Source of the DNA: Caryophanales bacterium UBA7476 | GTDB taxonomy: Bacteria; Bacillota_I; Bacilli_A; RF39; UBA660 | Reading direction: 5' to 3' | Assembly (NCBI GenBank): GCA_002477275.1 | Contig: DLOU01000046.1 | Coordinates: 25,046 to 85,340, forward strand | Length of the DNA stretch: 60,295 bases | In this document: in pieces, positions 16,608 through 25,002 of the stretch | Numbering within the stretch: position 1 is the stretch's first letter | Layout of the letters: every line of letters begins with the position of its first letter | The notes under the pieces: generated by a model | What the model saw: only the letters and a program-made list of their open reading frames with translations | Told to the model about the DNA's origin: nothing | Database searches by the model: none | Translations under genes and position numbers: made by a program

Positions 16608-18374
16608 TTATTTTAATCTACCATAGTACATATCACTGAATATGCCTTCTTTTTCAATTAATTCATCAAACTTACCATCTTCTACAATCTTACCTTTATC
16701 TAGTACAATTATTTTATCGCAATTTTTTAATGTAGTTAATCTATGTGCAATTGCTATTATAGTTGTATTATTTTCCTTTTGTAATTTTTCTATTTCACTT
16801 TGAATATGTTTTTCTGAAGTATTATCTAATGCACTTGTTGCTTCATCTAAAATTAAAATTTTAGGTTTTCTTAAGAAGATACGAGCAATAGCTATTCTTT
16901 GTCTTTGTCCACCAGATAAGTTATTACCACCTTCAGATATTTGTGTATTAAATTTATCTGGAAGACTATCTATATAATCTAATATATATGCTTTTTTTGC
17001 GGCTTCTTCTACCTCTTCTATTGTTACATCTCTATTTATTCCATAAGTAATATTTTCATATATTGTTCCAGCTATTAAAAATGGACTTTGTGGAACTAGT
17101 GCAATGATATTAGATATGTCTTTTCTATTTAAATTATTTATATTTGTATCATCTAAAATAATTGTTCCGTCAGCTTTTTCTAGTTTGCAGATTGATTTTA
17201 TTAAAGAAGATTTACCGCATCCTGATGGACCAGCTATACCGAGATACATACCTTTTTCTATATCTATACTAAAGTTTTTAAGTATTATTTTATCTTCATC
17301 TTCTGAATAATTAAAATTTAAATTTTTAATATTAATTATTTCATCTGTTATTTCATTATTCATTTCTCTTTTTGTTTCTAAATATGAAAAATCGTTTGGT
17401 ATTTCTACCATCTCAAAGAAGTCTCCTGCAAGTACTTTGCATTCTGATACTTCGTCAAATATTCTGTGCAACTCTTCTAATGGTTTTATTAATTGGTTAA
17501 AACATAAATATGATGTTAAAACTGCTCCTACAGAAATGACCCCTTTTGTTGCTAAGTAAGTTGATAAGCCTATTATTAAAACTGAGAATACTGCTTGATT
17601 TATAAATTTTAAACAATCATATTTAGCCATTGCTTTGTGGTGTTTCATTTCTTTACTTCTTAAAAATTCTGATTTATTATCAAATCTTTCTATTTCGAAA
17701 TCTACACTATCGCATATTCTTATTACTTCAATACCATTTATTAATTCAACAATAGTTCCATCCATACCAGATTTACTTTCTAATAATTCAACACGTATTC
17801 CTCTTTGACTATTTATTTGAGCTAATACAATTATTATTCCAATTGGTATTACTAATAGCATTGGTAAAGCTAATGTTATAGGTAGTGTTATAAATATTGT
17901 TACTATTGCAGCAACACTATTAAATATAGCAGGAGCAAAGTCCATAAAAAGAAGTTTTTCAAGTTTTATTGTTCCATCTAAACATCTATTTAATCTTCCA
18001 TGTATATTTCCAGTCATATTTTTTCTAAAATATGATAATGGAGCCATTAATAATGATTTAATAACCATTCCTCTTGCTTTTTTCTCTGTTCTAGTTGCAA
18101 CATCTTCAACCATTACTCTTCTAGCTATCTTTATCACTTCATTTACCACATTAACTACTAAAATAAGAATTAAGAAAGGCACAACTTTTTTAAACGAAAC
18201 ACCACTAACATTTAATACATCATCAGTTAACCAACCAATTGCTTTTGGAGTTATCTGTGTTAATATAGCTGATGTTATCATTATAAAAATTATAAATATA
18301 AACTTTAATTTTTGTTTAAAATCTAATAGTTTGTATATTTTCCCTAATATTTTTTTTAAGTTTCTTTTTTTCAT
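16608..18374 (-). CDS. ABC transporter, fused permease and ATPase (exporter type)
   Basis: This 588-residue half-transporter has a six-span type-1 exporter membrane domain (about 20-310) and a C-terminal ATPase. Walker A is GPSGCGKSS (about 382-390), the Q-loop is ALVPQSPF, the signature is LSGGQRQR, Walker B is ILILDEATSALD, and the H-loop is IAHRLTT. It should work as a homodimer exporting a lipid, peptide or drug; the substrate is not predictable. All ATPase residues are intact. It is the first gene of a two-gene unit with the 131-residue protein and is transcribed away from the DHH gene. Confidence 0.93.
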   Translation of the reverse strand: MKKRNLKKILGKIYKLLDFKQKLKFIFIIFIMITSAILTQITPKAIGWLTDDVLNVSGVSFKKVVPFLILILVVNVVNEVIKIARRVMVEDVATRTEKKARGMVIKSLLMAPLSYFRKNMTGNIHGRLNRCLDGTIKLEKLLFMDFAPAIFNSVAAIVTIFITLPITLALPMLLVIPIGIIIVLAQINSQRGIRVELLESKSGMDGTIVELINGIEVIRICDSVDFEIERFDNKSEFLRSKEMKHHKAMAKYDCLKFINQAVFSVLIIGLSTYLATKGVISVGAVLTSYLCFNQLIKPLEELHRIFDEVSECKVLAGDFFEMVEIPNDFSYLETKREMNNEITDEIINIKNLNFNYSEDEDKIILKNFSIDIEKGMYLGIAGPSGCGKSSLIKSICKLEKADGTIILDDTNINNLNRKDISNIIALVPQSPFLIAGTIYENITYGINRDVTIEEVEEAAKKAYILDYIDSLPDKFNTQISEGGNNLSGGQRQRIAIARIFLRKPKILILDEATSALDNTSEKHIQSEIEKLQKENNTTIIAIAHRLTTLKNCDKIIVLDKGKIVEDGKFDELIEKEGIFSDMYYGRLK

Positions 18375-18427
18375 GGTATCACCTATTTTTAATTATATCA
18401 AAAAAAAAGAGTTTTTTTGATACTAAC

Positions 18428-18456
18428 TTGATATTTTTTAAATTTTATAGTATAAT
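18428..18456 (+). promoter_or_regulatory. Sigma-A promoter for the DHH phosphoesterase gene
   Basis: TTGATA (18428-18433) and TATAAT (18451-18456) have 17-base spacing, 28 bases upstream of the start codon. A strong SD (GGAGGGG) follows at 18475-18481. Confidence 0.75.
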
Positions 18457-18484
18457 TATGTTTTGTGTGTTAATGGAGGGGTAA

Positions 18485-19594
18485 ATGGAGAATATTAGCA
18501 AAAACTTTGAAAATATTGTTAATAGATTAAAAACTACTCTTGTTTCATGTTTAAATGAAACAGATAAGGTTTTTATTGTTCCACATAATAATATGGATTT
18601 TGATGCTTTAGCTAGTTCTATTGCAATAAGTGATACTTGTTCTTTCTATGGTATAGATAGTTGTATTGTTACAAACGATAATCCTAGTGATATGAAGCCA
18701 AGTTTTAGGGAACTTTACTTGGAATTAGAAAAAAAATATAAATTTATTGACACTGATGAATATGAAAGAAATAAAAAAGATAATAGTTTGGTTATTATTA
18801 CTGATTCTTGTGTTAAGAATTTAATTCCAATTTCAGATGTATCACTAAAAAAAGATAAAACTATAGTAATAGATCATCATATACCAGATACTAAAGTAAT
18901 AACATCTGGAAAACTATTTGTTTCTTCTGAAGCTAGTAGTGCTAGTGAGATATTATTTTATTTAATGAAGGATTTAGATATATATATAACTACTGAAACA
19001 GCACAATTATTACTTGCGGGAGTATATCTTGATACTAATGGTTTATACTTTGTAAATAATCCTTCTGGTTTTAAAACAATAGCTAAACTCTTACAATATG
19101 GAGCCAATTTACAAGATGTTCAAAACTTATTTACAATATCTAATTTTGAAGATGATATGAAACAAAAAGAATTGATTTTAAAATTATTAAAATGCACACA
19201 TTTCTATACTGATTCTAATTCTAGAAGATATGCAATTTGTTTTAATAAAAATAATTCAGATACTGTATATACTAACTATCAATTATCCGAAGCTTGTGAT
19301 TCTCTTCTTCAATATTCTTTAGATGCTGCTTTTGTAATTGGCTATGTTGATTCTGAAAAATTAGGGGAAGATCATTCAAATAAAATAGCAATTAAAGCAA
19401 GAAGTAAAATTAATGAAAATCAAGTTGATGTTTCTAGTATAATGCAATTATTTGATGGTGGTGGAGATTCTAATAGAGCTGCATCTACTATGGAGTTTAA
19501 TGATATTATTAAAATAAAAAATTGTTTAAAAAATATTATTAAAAGTACTAATAATGATAGAGAAAAGAAAGAATATCTAAAAATATTAAAATAA
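18485..19594 (+). CDS. DHH/DHHA1-family phosphoesterase (GdpP/NrnA-like)
   Basis: This 369-residue protein has DHH-family metal motifs: HNNMDFDALAS (about 34-44), a VIITDSC strand, and IDHHIPD (about 130-136). Its C-terminal DHHA1 domain ends in DGGGDSNRAAST, the glycine-rich substrate loop. The middle (DTNGLYF..., KLLQYGANLQDVQNLF) resembles the catalytic half of GdpP-type c-di-AMP phosphodiesterases more than RecJ. It probably degrades small nucleotides such as c-di-AMP or pApA in the cytoplasm. A paralogue lies at 56911-57894. It is monocistronic, with its own promoter and terminator. Confidence 0.85.
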   Translation: MENISKNFENIVNRLKTTLVSCLNETDKVFIVPHNNMDFDALASSIAISDTCSFYGIDSCIVTNDNPSDMKPSFRELYLELEKKYKFIDTDEYERNKKDNSLVIITDSCVKNLIPISDVSLKKDKTIVIDHHIPDTKVITSGKLFVSSEASSASEILFYLMKDLDIYITTETAQLLLAGVYLDTNGLYFVNNPSGFKTIAKLLQYGANLQDVQNLFTISNFEDDMKQKELILKLLKCTHFYTDSNSRRYAICFNKNNSDTVYTNYQLSEACDSLLQYSLDAAFVIGYVDSEKLGEDHSNKIAIKARSKINENQVDVSSIMQLFDGGGDSNRAASTMEFNDIIKIKNCLKNIIKSTNNDREKKEYLKILK

Positions 19595-19656
19595 AAAACT
19601 AGTCTATTTTTAAGTTATCTTCATTTAAGATATACTTAAGAAAACTAGTTTTTTTA
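19594..19656. terminator. Bidirectional terminator between convergent genes
   Basis: AAAACTAGT (19596-19604) pairs with ACTAGTTTT (19644-19652), with an inner stem TTAAGT..TCTT / AAGA..ACTTAA. T/A runs flank both sides. It serves the DHH gene (plus) and the NIF3-domain gene (minus). Confidence 0.75.
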
Positions 19657-19995
19657 TTTAAAGTATGACTCATCTATTAAAGGAATTATATCTATTGCTG
19701 GTTCTTCATAAGGATGAGTTTTTCTTAATTCACAAATAACACTTTTTACTTTGTCTATATCACATACAAATTCTAATTTTTCTTCTTCAACAAACTCCAA
19801 TTTATTTTTCTCTCCTATGTATGGATTAGCTGTATCACTTGGTATAAATGTCCCCATAGAATTAGTGGATGTAGTACAAAATGTGTATTCTCCAATAATA
19901 CCAGCTCCTGCATTGCAAACAGCATTTCTCACTTCATCTACATTTTCTCTTGGGATTGTAACAAATATTTTTACTTTATTAATATTAAAGTCCAT
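19654..19995 (-). CDS. Stand-alone NIF3/YqfO insert-domain protein (CutA/PII-like fold)
   Basis: This 113-residue protein matches the central ferredoxin-like insert of YqfO-type NIF3 proteins. It shows an N-terminal strand KIFVTIP, AGAGIIGEYTFCTTST, a GTFIPSDTANPYIG loop and a C-terminal THPYEEPAIDIIPL. The surrounding metal-binding NIF3 halves are absent, as in the COG3323-type single-domain family. The biochemical role is unknown. Its SD (AAAGGAG) is clear. It is a single gene. Confidence 0.8.
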   Translation of the reverse strand: MDFNINKVKIFVTIPRENVDEVRNAVCNAGAGIIGEYTFCTTSTNSMGTFIPSDTANPYIGEKNKLEFVEEEKLEFVCDIDKVKSVICELRKTHPYEEPAIDIIPLIDESYFK

Positions 19996-20254
19996 AATTT
20001 ATCTCCTTTTTAATTACTTAATTTAGTTCATATATATAGAATACTTTTTATTAACTAATCCAATAATGATATTGGGATTAATAACTCATTTGTAACTGTT
20101 GACATTTTTACTTCTTCTTTATATTAATTATTATAACATCTTAAAAAAATAATGTTTTAGTGTAGGTTATTACTTCAACTAAGGACATGATACCATGGTT
20201 AAAAAAAGAACAAAGATACTTGAAGATATTTAAATAATATTTAAAAATTAGTAT

Positions 20255-20884
20255 TTATCCTAATCTCATTTTTGGTTTTGTATCAACTTTAAAAAAAGGG
20301 ATTTCTTGATTATTCAAAAATACATTTATATTTGTAATCTTATACCAGCCATTATTTTCATCATAAAAAACAAAACTTATCTCATCAGTTTCATGAACAT
20401 TTTCAGGCCCTACTGTTAATAAGCCACCAAAAAAATATTTCTTTTCGCCATTTTCAGGTTGAAAATCTCGTTGAAGTGTTTGTATTGTTCTTAAATCTTG
20501 ATTTGAAAAAAATCTACAAGTTCCACCAATATATGGATGAGTATGAATATGTGCAATACAATTATATTTATTATCCTCAATTTTACTCATTAATTCTTTA
20601 TGCATCAAAAGTTCATTACCATTTTTATCAATATTTACTTCAAATTCTCTAAAACTTGGTTCGTAATCATCATATTTGCTAGGCATATCAAAATATATTA
20701 CATTTGGTTTTATTTCTTTACCATATAAAAATGTTCCATATTCTAATTCTTTAGTACCACTAAATGCACATAAATTAATATCTGCTGAAAGTCTTCTATA
20801 ACATTCTTCAGAGAGTATTATTCTACTATTAGGTAATTCATTAAATTCAAAATGATTGGTAGCTCCTGCTAAGACATTTGCCAT
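20255..20884 (-). CDS. JAB/MPN-like (JAMM) putative metallopeptidase
   Basis: This 209-residue protein has an MPN-type layout. The strand ELEYGTFLYG (about 46-55) supplies the usual acidic residue. Then H114-T-H116-P is followed by S127-N-Q-D130, giving HxHP...SxxD. The gap between the His pair and the Asp is about three residues longer than the standard JAMM motif, so the zinc site is likely but not certain. Bacterial JAB proteins often cut isopeptides or work in toxin and conjugation systems. It lies 159 bases downstream of a frameshifted ART-like gene, possibly its partner. SD AAAGGAG. Confidence 0.65.
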   Translation of the reverse strand: MANVLAGATNHFEFNELPNSRIILSEECYRRLSADINLCAFSGTKELEYGTFLYGKEIKPNVIYFDMPSKYDDYEPSFREFEVNIDKNGNELLMHKELMSKIEDNKYNCIAHIHTHPYIGGTCRFFSNQDLRTIQTLQRDFQPENGEKKYFFGGLLTVGPENVHETDEISFVFYDENNGWYKITNINVFLNNQEIPFFKVDTKPKMRLG

Positions 20885-21043
20885 ATTATCACATCTCCTT
20901 TGATATATATAGTATTATTGTTACTATAGATATTTAATTTTTTAGAAACAAAATGGAAACATTGTTTTTATTCATTTACTAATAAAATGTTATCACTTAT
21001 TTATACATTTATCAGTGCTAAAAATATTATTATCCAAATATTT

Positions 21044-21702
21044 TTAGGAAATTACTTTCCCATCTAAATTACATATATAACAGTTTGGCAATAGTTTTTT
21101 TATTTCATTTAATATTTCTTTATTATTTTCATAGTCTCTACCAACTAATATACCTTCTATAAAATTTGCAGTAATTCCAAACAAAATAGCGCTTTCTCTA
21201 TCAGTAAAGAAATCATCTTTTTCTTTTCTCTCAGTTATAAATCTATCATAATAATTTTCATTAACAAATTCTTTAACATCTTTATCATTAATAATTAAAG
21301 GATTTAGTATATCACCTTTTAAAAGAGCTTTTGTATACTTATTTGTTCCATTAAAAATAATTCCAATTTGAACTTGATTTTGAACTAAACTAGGCATAAA
21401 TCTTGCTTCTTTTGTCTGTTCCATATTCCAACACTACTAGGATACTTTGATAATCTTCCATCTATAAACCAACTGGATATCAAACCATCTTTTAATATTT
21501 CCTTTAAACCTTCAATATTTTTATAAATTCCATGTAATAAAGTTCCTTTATCTAGCTTTACTTCATCACCAATCTTATATTTATTATTTATAACTTGATA
21601 TTCTTTTGCAAAGTAATATCTATCTATTTGTTCTAACATTATCTTTTTAGAACAATCACTTAATTTATCATTAATTTTTTTTACATAATCGGATTTGTTC
21701 AT
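21044..21702 (-). pseudogene. Frameshifted gene with an ADP-ribosyltransferase-like look
   Basis: Two overlapping ORFs (21385-21702, 105 residues; 21044-21424, 126 residues) read as one protein if the frame changes near 21400-21424. The joint would give ...SVGIWN / TKEARFMPSLVQ.... The N-terminal half has GTLLHGIYKNIEGLKEILKDG, and the C-terminal half ends ANFIEGILVGR...LPNCYICNLDG. The LLHG...L..IL.dGL pattern recalls the NAD-binding start of ART-fold enzymes (DarT/KptA type), but I cannot confirm the catalytic residues. Either the gene is decayed or there is a sequence error. It lies upstream of the JAB gene in the same orientation. Confidence 0.55.
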
Positions 21703-21752
21703 CTATATCATCACCCTAAAATAATTATATCACGAATAACATTTGCTCTCAC

Positions 21753-21777
21753 AAAAAAAGTTCTTTTCAGAACTTTT
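21753..21777 (-). terminator. Intrinsic terminator after secA-tail copy A
   Basis: On the minus strand AAAGTTCT / AGAACTTT with a 4-base loop runs into TTTTTTT. Like secA itself, each SEC-C copy in this region is followed by a hairpin with a T tract. Confidence 0.7.
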
Positions 21778-21895
21778 AAATATGTTTCCATTTAGAATTA
21801 TCTTATTTTATAAGGTTTTCCAGTCATTTTGGAAACATTTTGGCTTTTTTTACAATTTTTTGAATTTTTCAAATCCTCGCAAACCCTTGTATTTC

Positions 21896-21952
21896 TTACT
21901 TTTTACCACAATATTGTTTATATTTCTTACCACTTCCACATAGAGAAAACAT
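21896..21952 (-). repeat. secA 3'-end (SEC-C) repeat, copy A, diverged
   Basis: The minus strand encodes MFSLCGSGKKYKQYCGKK then stop, nearly the last residues of SecA (CGSGKKYKQCCGK). The paired repeat CATTTTGG lies about 50 bases to its left, and GGTATCTAAA twice lies about 100 bases to its right. It is read as an att-site-like scar, not a functional gene. Confidence 0.7.
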
Positions 21953-22049
21953 ATGGGGTTTTTGAGCACATTTGACAGCATTTTATGGCGTATAAATGCA
22001 CTTTTTTGCACTTTATGGCACTCCTAAGCACTCAAGAATTTACTTGGAA

Positions 22050-22072
22050 GGTATCTAAAAAGGTATCTAAAA
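22050..22072. repeat. Paired short repeat GGTATCTAAA x2 (left end of MFS cassette)
   Basis: Two GGTATCTAAA words are 12 bases apart. The same word recurs once at 23576-23585, next to secA-tail copy B, so it marks both ends of the segment carrying the MFS gene. This resembles integrase arm-type binding sites. Confidence 0.6.
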
Positions 22073-22116
22073 TACTCTTTTAATACTTTTTCGAAATTAT
22101 TTAGCAGGTATCACTT

Positions 22117-23306
22117 TTAAATTTTATTATTCTTTAACTTCCATCGTCTTATTATTAAAGCACTTATACCAAGTATTATAGGAAAACCTATTCCTGAAAG
22201 TATTCCAATTTGTAAATTGTTCCCATTCATCTGAGATACACTTCCTACTATTACAGGGCCGACTGATCCACCTAAATCGCCAGCTAAAGCTAAAAATGCA
22301 AACATTATTGTTCCTCCTTTTGGAAGAATAGATGAAGAAATACTAATAGAACCAGGCCACATAATTCCAACAGAAAAGCCACATAACATACAGCCTATTA
22401 AACCTAAAATTGGAATATTAGTTATTCCTGCTAAAAGATAGCAACAAAAACACACAAATCCAGAAAATACCATAAATACAGTCAAGTCAATTTTGTTGGC
22501 AAATTTCACATATAAAACTCTGCTAAGACCCATAAAAAATGCAAATCCACAAGGTCCTGCTAAATCTCCTATAGTTTTTGAAATATTAAGAGCTGATTCT
22601 GCAAAAGCAGAAGACCATTGTGCAATTACAGCCTCAGATGATCCTGCACAAACCATTAAAATAATTAACATCCAAAAAATATTCGTCTTAAAAAGTTCTT
22701 TGATTGTCATGCCTTTTCCATCTTCTACAATAGGTTCAATAGGACAGGTTGCAAAATTATATATATTATATAACGGAATTAATGCCCATATACAAGACAA
22801 AATACGCCAATGTTCTAGCCCAAATGTTGTAAAGAATAATGTTGAAATTAATATAACTCCCACAGCTCCCCAACAATAAAACGAGTGTATAAACTCATCA
22901 TTCCCTCTTTATTTTCAAAAGGACAAGATTCAACAATTGGACTGCATAGAACTTCAATAAGTCCACTTCCAACAGCATAAACTATTGTACAAATAATAAT
23001 TCCAATAAATGGATATGGCAAAATATTAGGCAAAAATGCAAGGCCTATAAGTCCAATAGCAGAGGTTATCTCAGATAATATAATGCTTATTCTATACCCT
23101 ATTTTATCTACAAATTTTGTACAAGCAAAATCTATTAATATTTGTGTAACATAAAAACAAGTTGGTATAAGTGCAAGCTCACCAAATGATATATTATATG
23201 TTTTATAAAATGTGATAAATAATAGAGGTGCAAAATTTGCCGAAATCGCTTGTGTAATAAATCCTAAATAACATGCTAATAATGTTTTTTTATATTTATT
23301 TTTCAT
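22117..23306 (-). pseudogene. MFS transporter, interrupted by a frameshift
   Basis: Two ORFs, 22848-23306 (152 residues, N-terminal spans) and 22117-22863 (248 residues, C-terminal spans), are halves of one 12-span major facilitator. At the joint the first frame reads MMSLYTRFIVGELWELY then stop. The other frame reads SFYCWGAVGVILIS, the expected continuation after MMSL. One missing base near 22855-22875 explains it. The transporter is probably a sugar or organic-solute permease, but its substrate is unknown. It lies between secA-tail copies A and B, oriented like secA. It is either a true pseudogene or a sequencing error. Confidence 0.8.
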
Positions 23307-23612
23307 ATCTATCTCACTTTCTATTTTTGCTGCATAACTTGTTTCTAAAATAATATTATATCACTTTTTTGCATATATTTTATAAACTTGTTAATAATAA
23401 TTGTTTCAAGAATGAAATATCAAATCTATTTTTAAAATATTGTTTACACTGTCAATTTGACAATGGACACAATTCTATATTCATTTAAGCTAAAATTCTT
23501 CAAAATTCCTTATAAATAAAGGAAATATGGCATTTTAAGTTCTTGCTAAAAAATTGCGAATTTACTCTTAAAAAGGGTATCTAAAGCATATTCCGAAGTT
23601 CTCGTAGCATGA

Positions 23613-23640
23613 AAAAAGCCCGTAATTACTAGGCTTATAC
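23613..23640 (-). terminator. Intrinsic terminator after secA-tail copy B
   Basis: On the minus strand AAGCC and GGCTT enclose a 10-12 base loop and run into TTTTTT, immediately after the TAG stop of the copy B ORF. Confidence 0.7.
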
Positions 23641-23792
23641 TACTTTCCATGACATTGTTTATATTTTTTACCACTGCCACATGCGGCGCCATTTAGTATA
23701 TTATCCATACTTATATTATTATGCGTATTTCCTTTATTTGCAAAGGTTTGTGGACAGGTAACTTTTTGTATTTTAAGTACTATTTTTGTCAT
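23640..23792 (-). repeat. secA-tail copy B, read as a 50-codon ORF ending in SEC-C
   Basis: The minus strand holds an open frame starting MTKIVLKIQKVTCPQ and ending NGAACGSGKKYKQCHGK then TAG. Only the last 13-14 codons match SecA. Upstream sequence is unrelated, and no SD precedes the ATG. The conserved part (about 23643-23684) contains the same core as copies A, C and secA. It is best read as an att-like scar that rebuilt a SecA-style tail, though a tiny zinc-binding peptide cannot be excluded. Confidence 0.6.
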
Positions 23793-23817
23793 TTTTTATA
23801 TAAAATATTCGTCTAAT

Positions 23818-23837
23818 GTGCACAAAAAGTGCACAAA
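23818..23837. repeat. Paired short repeat GTGCACAAA x2
   Basis: Two GTGCACAAA words are spaced 11 bases apart, about 130 bases to the right of copy B. This is the same relative position as the pairs to the right of copies A and C. No matching pair is found at copy C's left side, so this cassette may be a hybrid. Confidence 0.5.
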
Positions 23838-23973
23838 TACTAGCATATCCTATATTTTCTTTGTCACTATTATTATACATAATATAAGAATATTAATCAA
23901 TTAATCATTTATCGTAATATCTTAATCTTTAGATATATTTCTTTTTTTAGAAAATTTTACGTATCATAATCAT

Positions 23974-24005
23974 AAAAAGCAAAAGGATTAAATCAATCCT
24001 TTTGC
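23974..24005 (-). terminator. Intrinsic terminator of hsp20
   Basis: On the minus strand GCAAAAGGATT / AATCCTTTTGC (11 bp) with a short loop runs into TTTTTA. It starts a few bases after the Hsp20 stop codon. Confidence 0.8.
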
Positions 24006-24011
24006 AATTCA

Positions 24012-24437
24012 TTATTTGATTTCGATATACTTTTTATTTTTGATTTGTTTGTTTTCTTTTTTAGGAACTTCAATCTTTAATGTTCCATCTTCAAATTTAG
24101 CTTTGATATCTTCTTCTGTAACTTCATCTCCAACATAGAAACTACGGGATGCTTCACCATAATATCTTTCGCGTCTAATATACTTACCATGTTTATCCTT
24201 TTCATCATTTTTACTTTCTTGTTTAGCATGAATTGTTAAATACCCATCTTCTAAACTTATTTTAACATTGTCTTTATTCATTCCTGGTAAATCAATGGCA
24301 AGTTCATAGTTATTATCCTTTTCCTCAATATCTGTTCTCATCATCTTGTTGTCATTTTTTGGCATAAAGAATGAATCATCAAAGATATCATCAAACAAAT
24401 CAAAATTTCTTCTTGGTACTAACATCATATCCATCAA
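24012..24437 (-). CDS. Small heat shock protein, Hsp20/alpha-crystallin family
   Basis: This 141-residue ATP-independent holdase chaperone has a short N-terminal arm (FDLFDDIFDD) and an alpha-crystallin domain (about 35-130). That domain contains DLPGMNKDNVKISLEDGYL, RRERYYGEASRSF and a C-terminal strand DGTLKIEVPK. The C-terminal IxI anchor (YIEIK) is intact. It is controlled by a CIRCE element and an overlapping sigma-A promoter (24535-24575), so HrcA heat-shock regulation is expected. It is the sole gene between secA-tail copies B and C. Confidence 0.95.
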   Translation of the reverse strand: MMDMMLVPRRNFDLFDDIFDDSFFMPKNDNKMMRTDIEEKDNNYELAIDLPGMNKDNVKISLEDGYLTIHAKQESKNDEKDKHGKYIRRERYYGEASRSFYVGDEVTEEDIKAKFEDGTLKIEVPKKENKQIKNKKYIEIK

Positions 24438-24534
24438 CTTCCTTTCCTAAATGTGTTGAGCCATTTGAGGTAAGCACATATCAAATATATAATTTTAATA
24501 CCATAGTGAGTATCTTTTTCTCACTACGATTATA

Positions 24535-24562
24535 ATTATACTCAAAAATTAGCACTTGTCAA
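24535..24562 (-). promoter_or_regulatory. Sigma-A promoter of hsp20
   Basis: On the minus strand TTGACA (24562-24557) and TATAAT (24540-24535) are spaced 16 bases apart. The -35 box lies inside the CIRCE spacer, so HrcA binding would block it. Confidence 0.75.
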
Positions 24563-24575
24563 TACAAAGTGCTAA
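24549..24575. promoter_or_regulatory. CIRCE operator (HrcA site)
   Basis: TTAGCACTT-N9-AAGTGCTAA matches the CIRCE consensus TTAGCACTC-N9-GAGTGCTAA except for the innermost base of each arm. It lies across the hsp20 promoter. An hrcA gene must lie elsewhere, as none is in the window. Confidence 0.9.
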
Positions 24576-24768
24576 TTATTATTCTTTTGGTTATAGATTT
24601 AGAAATATTTAAATCCTAATATCTTAAAATTCAAAGCAATGAAAAAGTCCAAAATCTTCATTCTAATATTACTATTTTACGATCTTAAATGGTAATATAG
24701 CCAAATATCTAAATCAAAGTAGCTCCAGAATGGCTCCAGCCCTTATTTTAGATATTTTTTAATGAAAA

Positions 24769-24856
24769 GAAAAACTCGCGTTTTCCCTTATTTTATCAAG
24801 GTTTACGAGTTATTTACCATGACATTGTTTATATTTTTTGCCACTGCCACATGGCA
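24769..24856 (-). repeat. secA 3'-end repeat, copy C, with duplicated terminator
   Basis: The minus strand encodes PCGSGKKYKQCHGK then TAA, followed by a terminator (AACTCG / CGAGTT stem, T tract). This terminator is clearly homologous to the one after secA at 25818-25862. Similarity to the secA end covers about 85 bases and stops just 5' of the PCGSG codons. The frame is closed by TGA a few codons upstream, so it is not a gene. Confidence 0.85.
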
Positions 24857-24979
24857 CTTTGAAACCTCAATTCCGATAACTTCAGGCAAGTTAAATAATA
24901 TATAAATCGTTTTAAATCATTATCAATTCTCGTTAATTCTAATTTTTTGATTTTTTTAATATTATAGTTTTTTCAATTA

Positions 24980-25002
24980 AAGTGTAGACAAATGTGTAGA
25001 TT
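24980..25002. repeat. Paired short repeat GTGTAGA x2 (left end of AlkD cassette)
   Basis: AGTGTAGACAAATGTGTAGA lies here, and the closely matching pair is at 25762-25783 on the other side of the AlkD-like gene. They mark the two ends of that cassette. Confidence 0.65.

Larger units (their letters stand above)
21703..22116. other. Gene-poor stretch holding secA-tail copy A and paired repeats
   Basis: No full gene is present. It contains a terminator (21753-21777), a repeat pair CATTTTGG (21825-21843), the most diverged secA-tail copy (21896-21952) and a repeat pair GGTATCTAAA (22050-22072). A run of four GCACT/GCACA words lies near 21988-22034. Confidence 0.7.
23307..24011. other. Long gene-poor stretch between the MFS and Hsp20 genes
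   Basis: From left to right it holds a possible promoter/leader area for the MFS gene with a TGTCAATTTGACA inverted repeat (about 23451-23463), the single GGTATCTAAA (23576-23585), a terminator (23613-23640), secA-tail copy B as a 50-codon ORF (23640-23792), the pair GTGCACAAA x2 (23818-23837), and the Hsp20 terminator (23974-24005). No other ORF with an SD was found. Confidence 0.7.

Noticed and set aside
18395..18420. A/T-run palindrome between the ABC and DHH genes
   Set aside because: The stem is almost all A-T (ATCAAAAAAA / TTTTTTTGAT) and lies upstream of both divergent genes, so a terminator role makes no sense.
20056..20080. Inverted repeat TAATCC...GGATTA upstream of the JAB gene end
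   Set aside because: It is a hairpin without a T tract, not placed as a terminator for either neighbour; a chance palindrome in AT-rich DNA is as likely.
22493..22879. Plus-strand 128-codon ORF opposite the MFS gene
   Set aside because: It is the complement of coding sequence for a clear transporter, has no SD, and its composition is that of an antisense frame. The same applies to 39276-39677, 44513-44887, 37954-38271 and 56906-57253.
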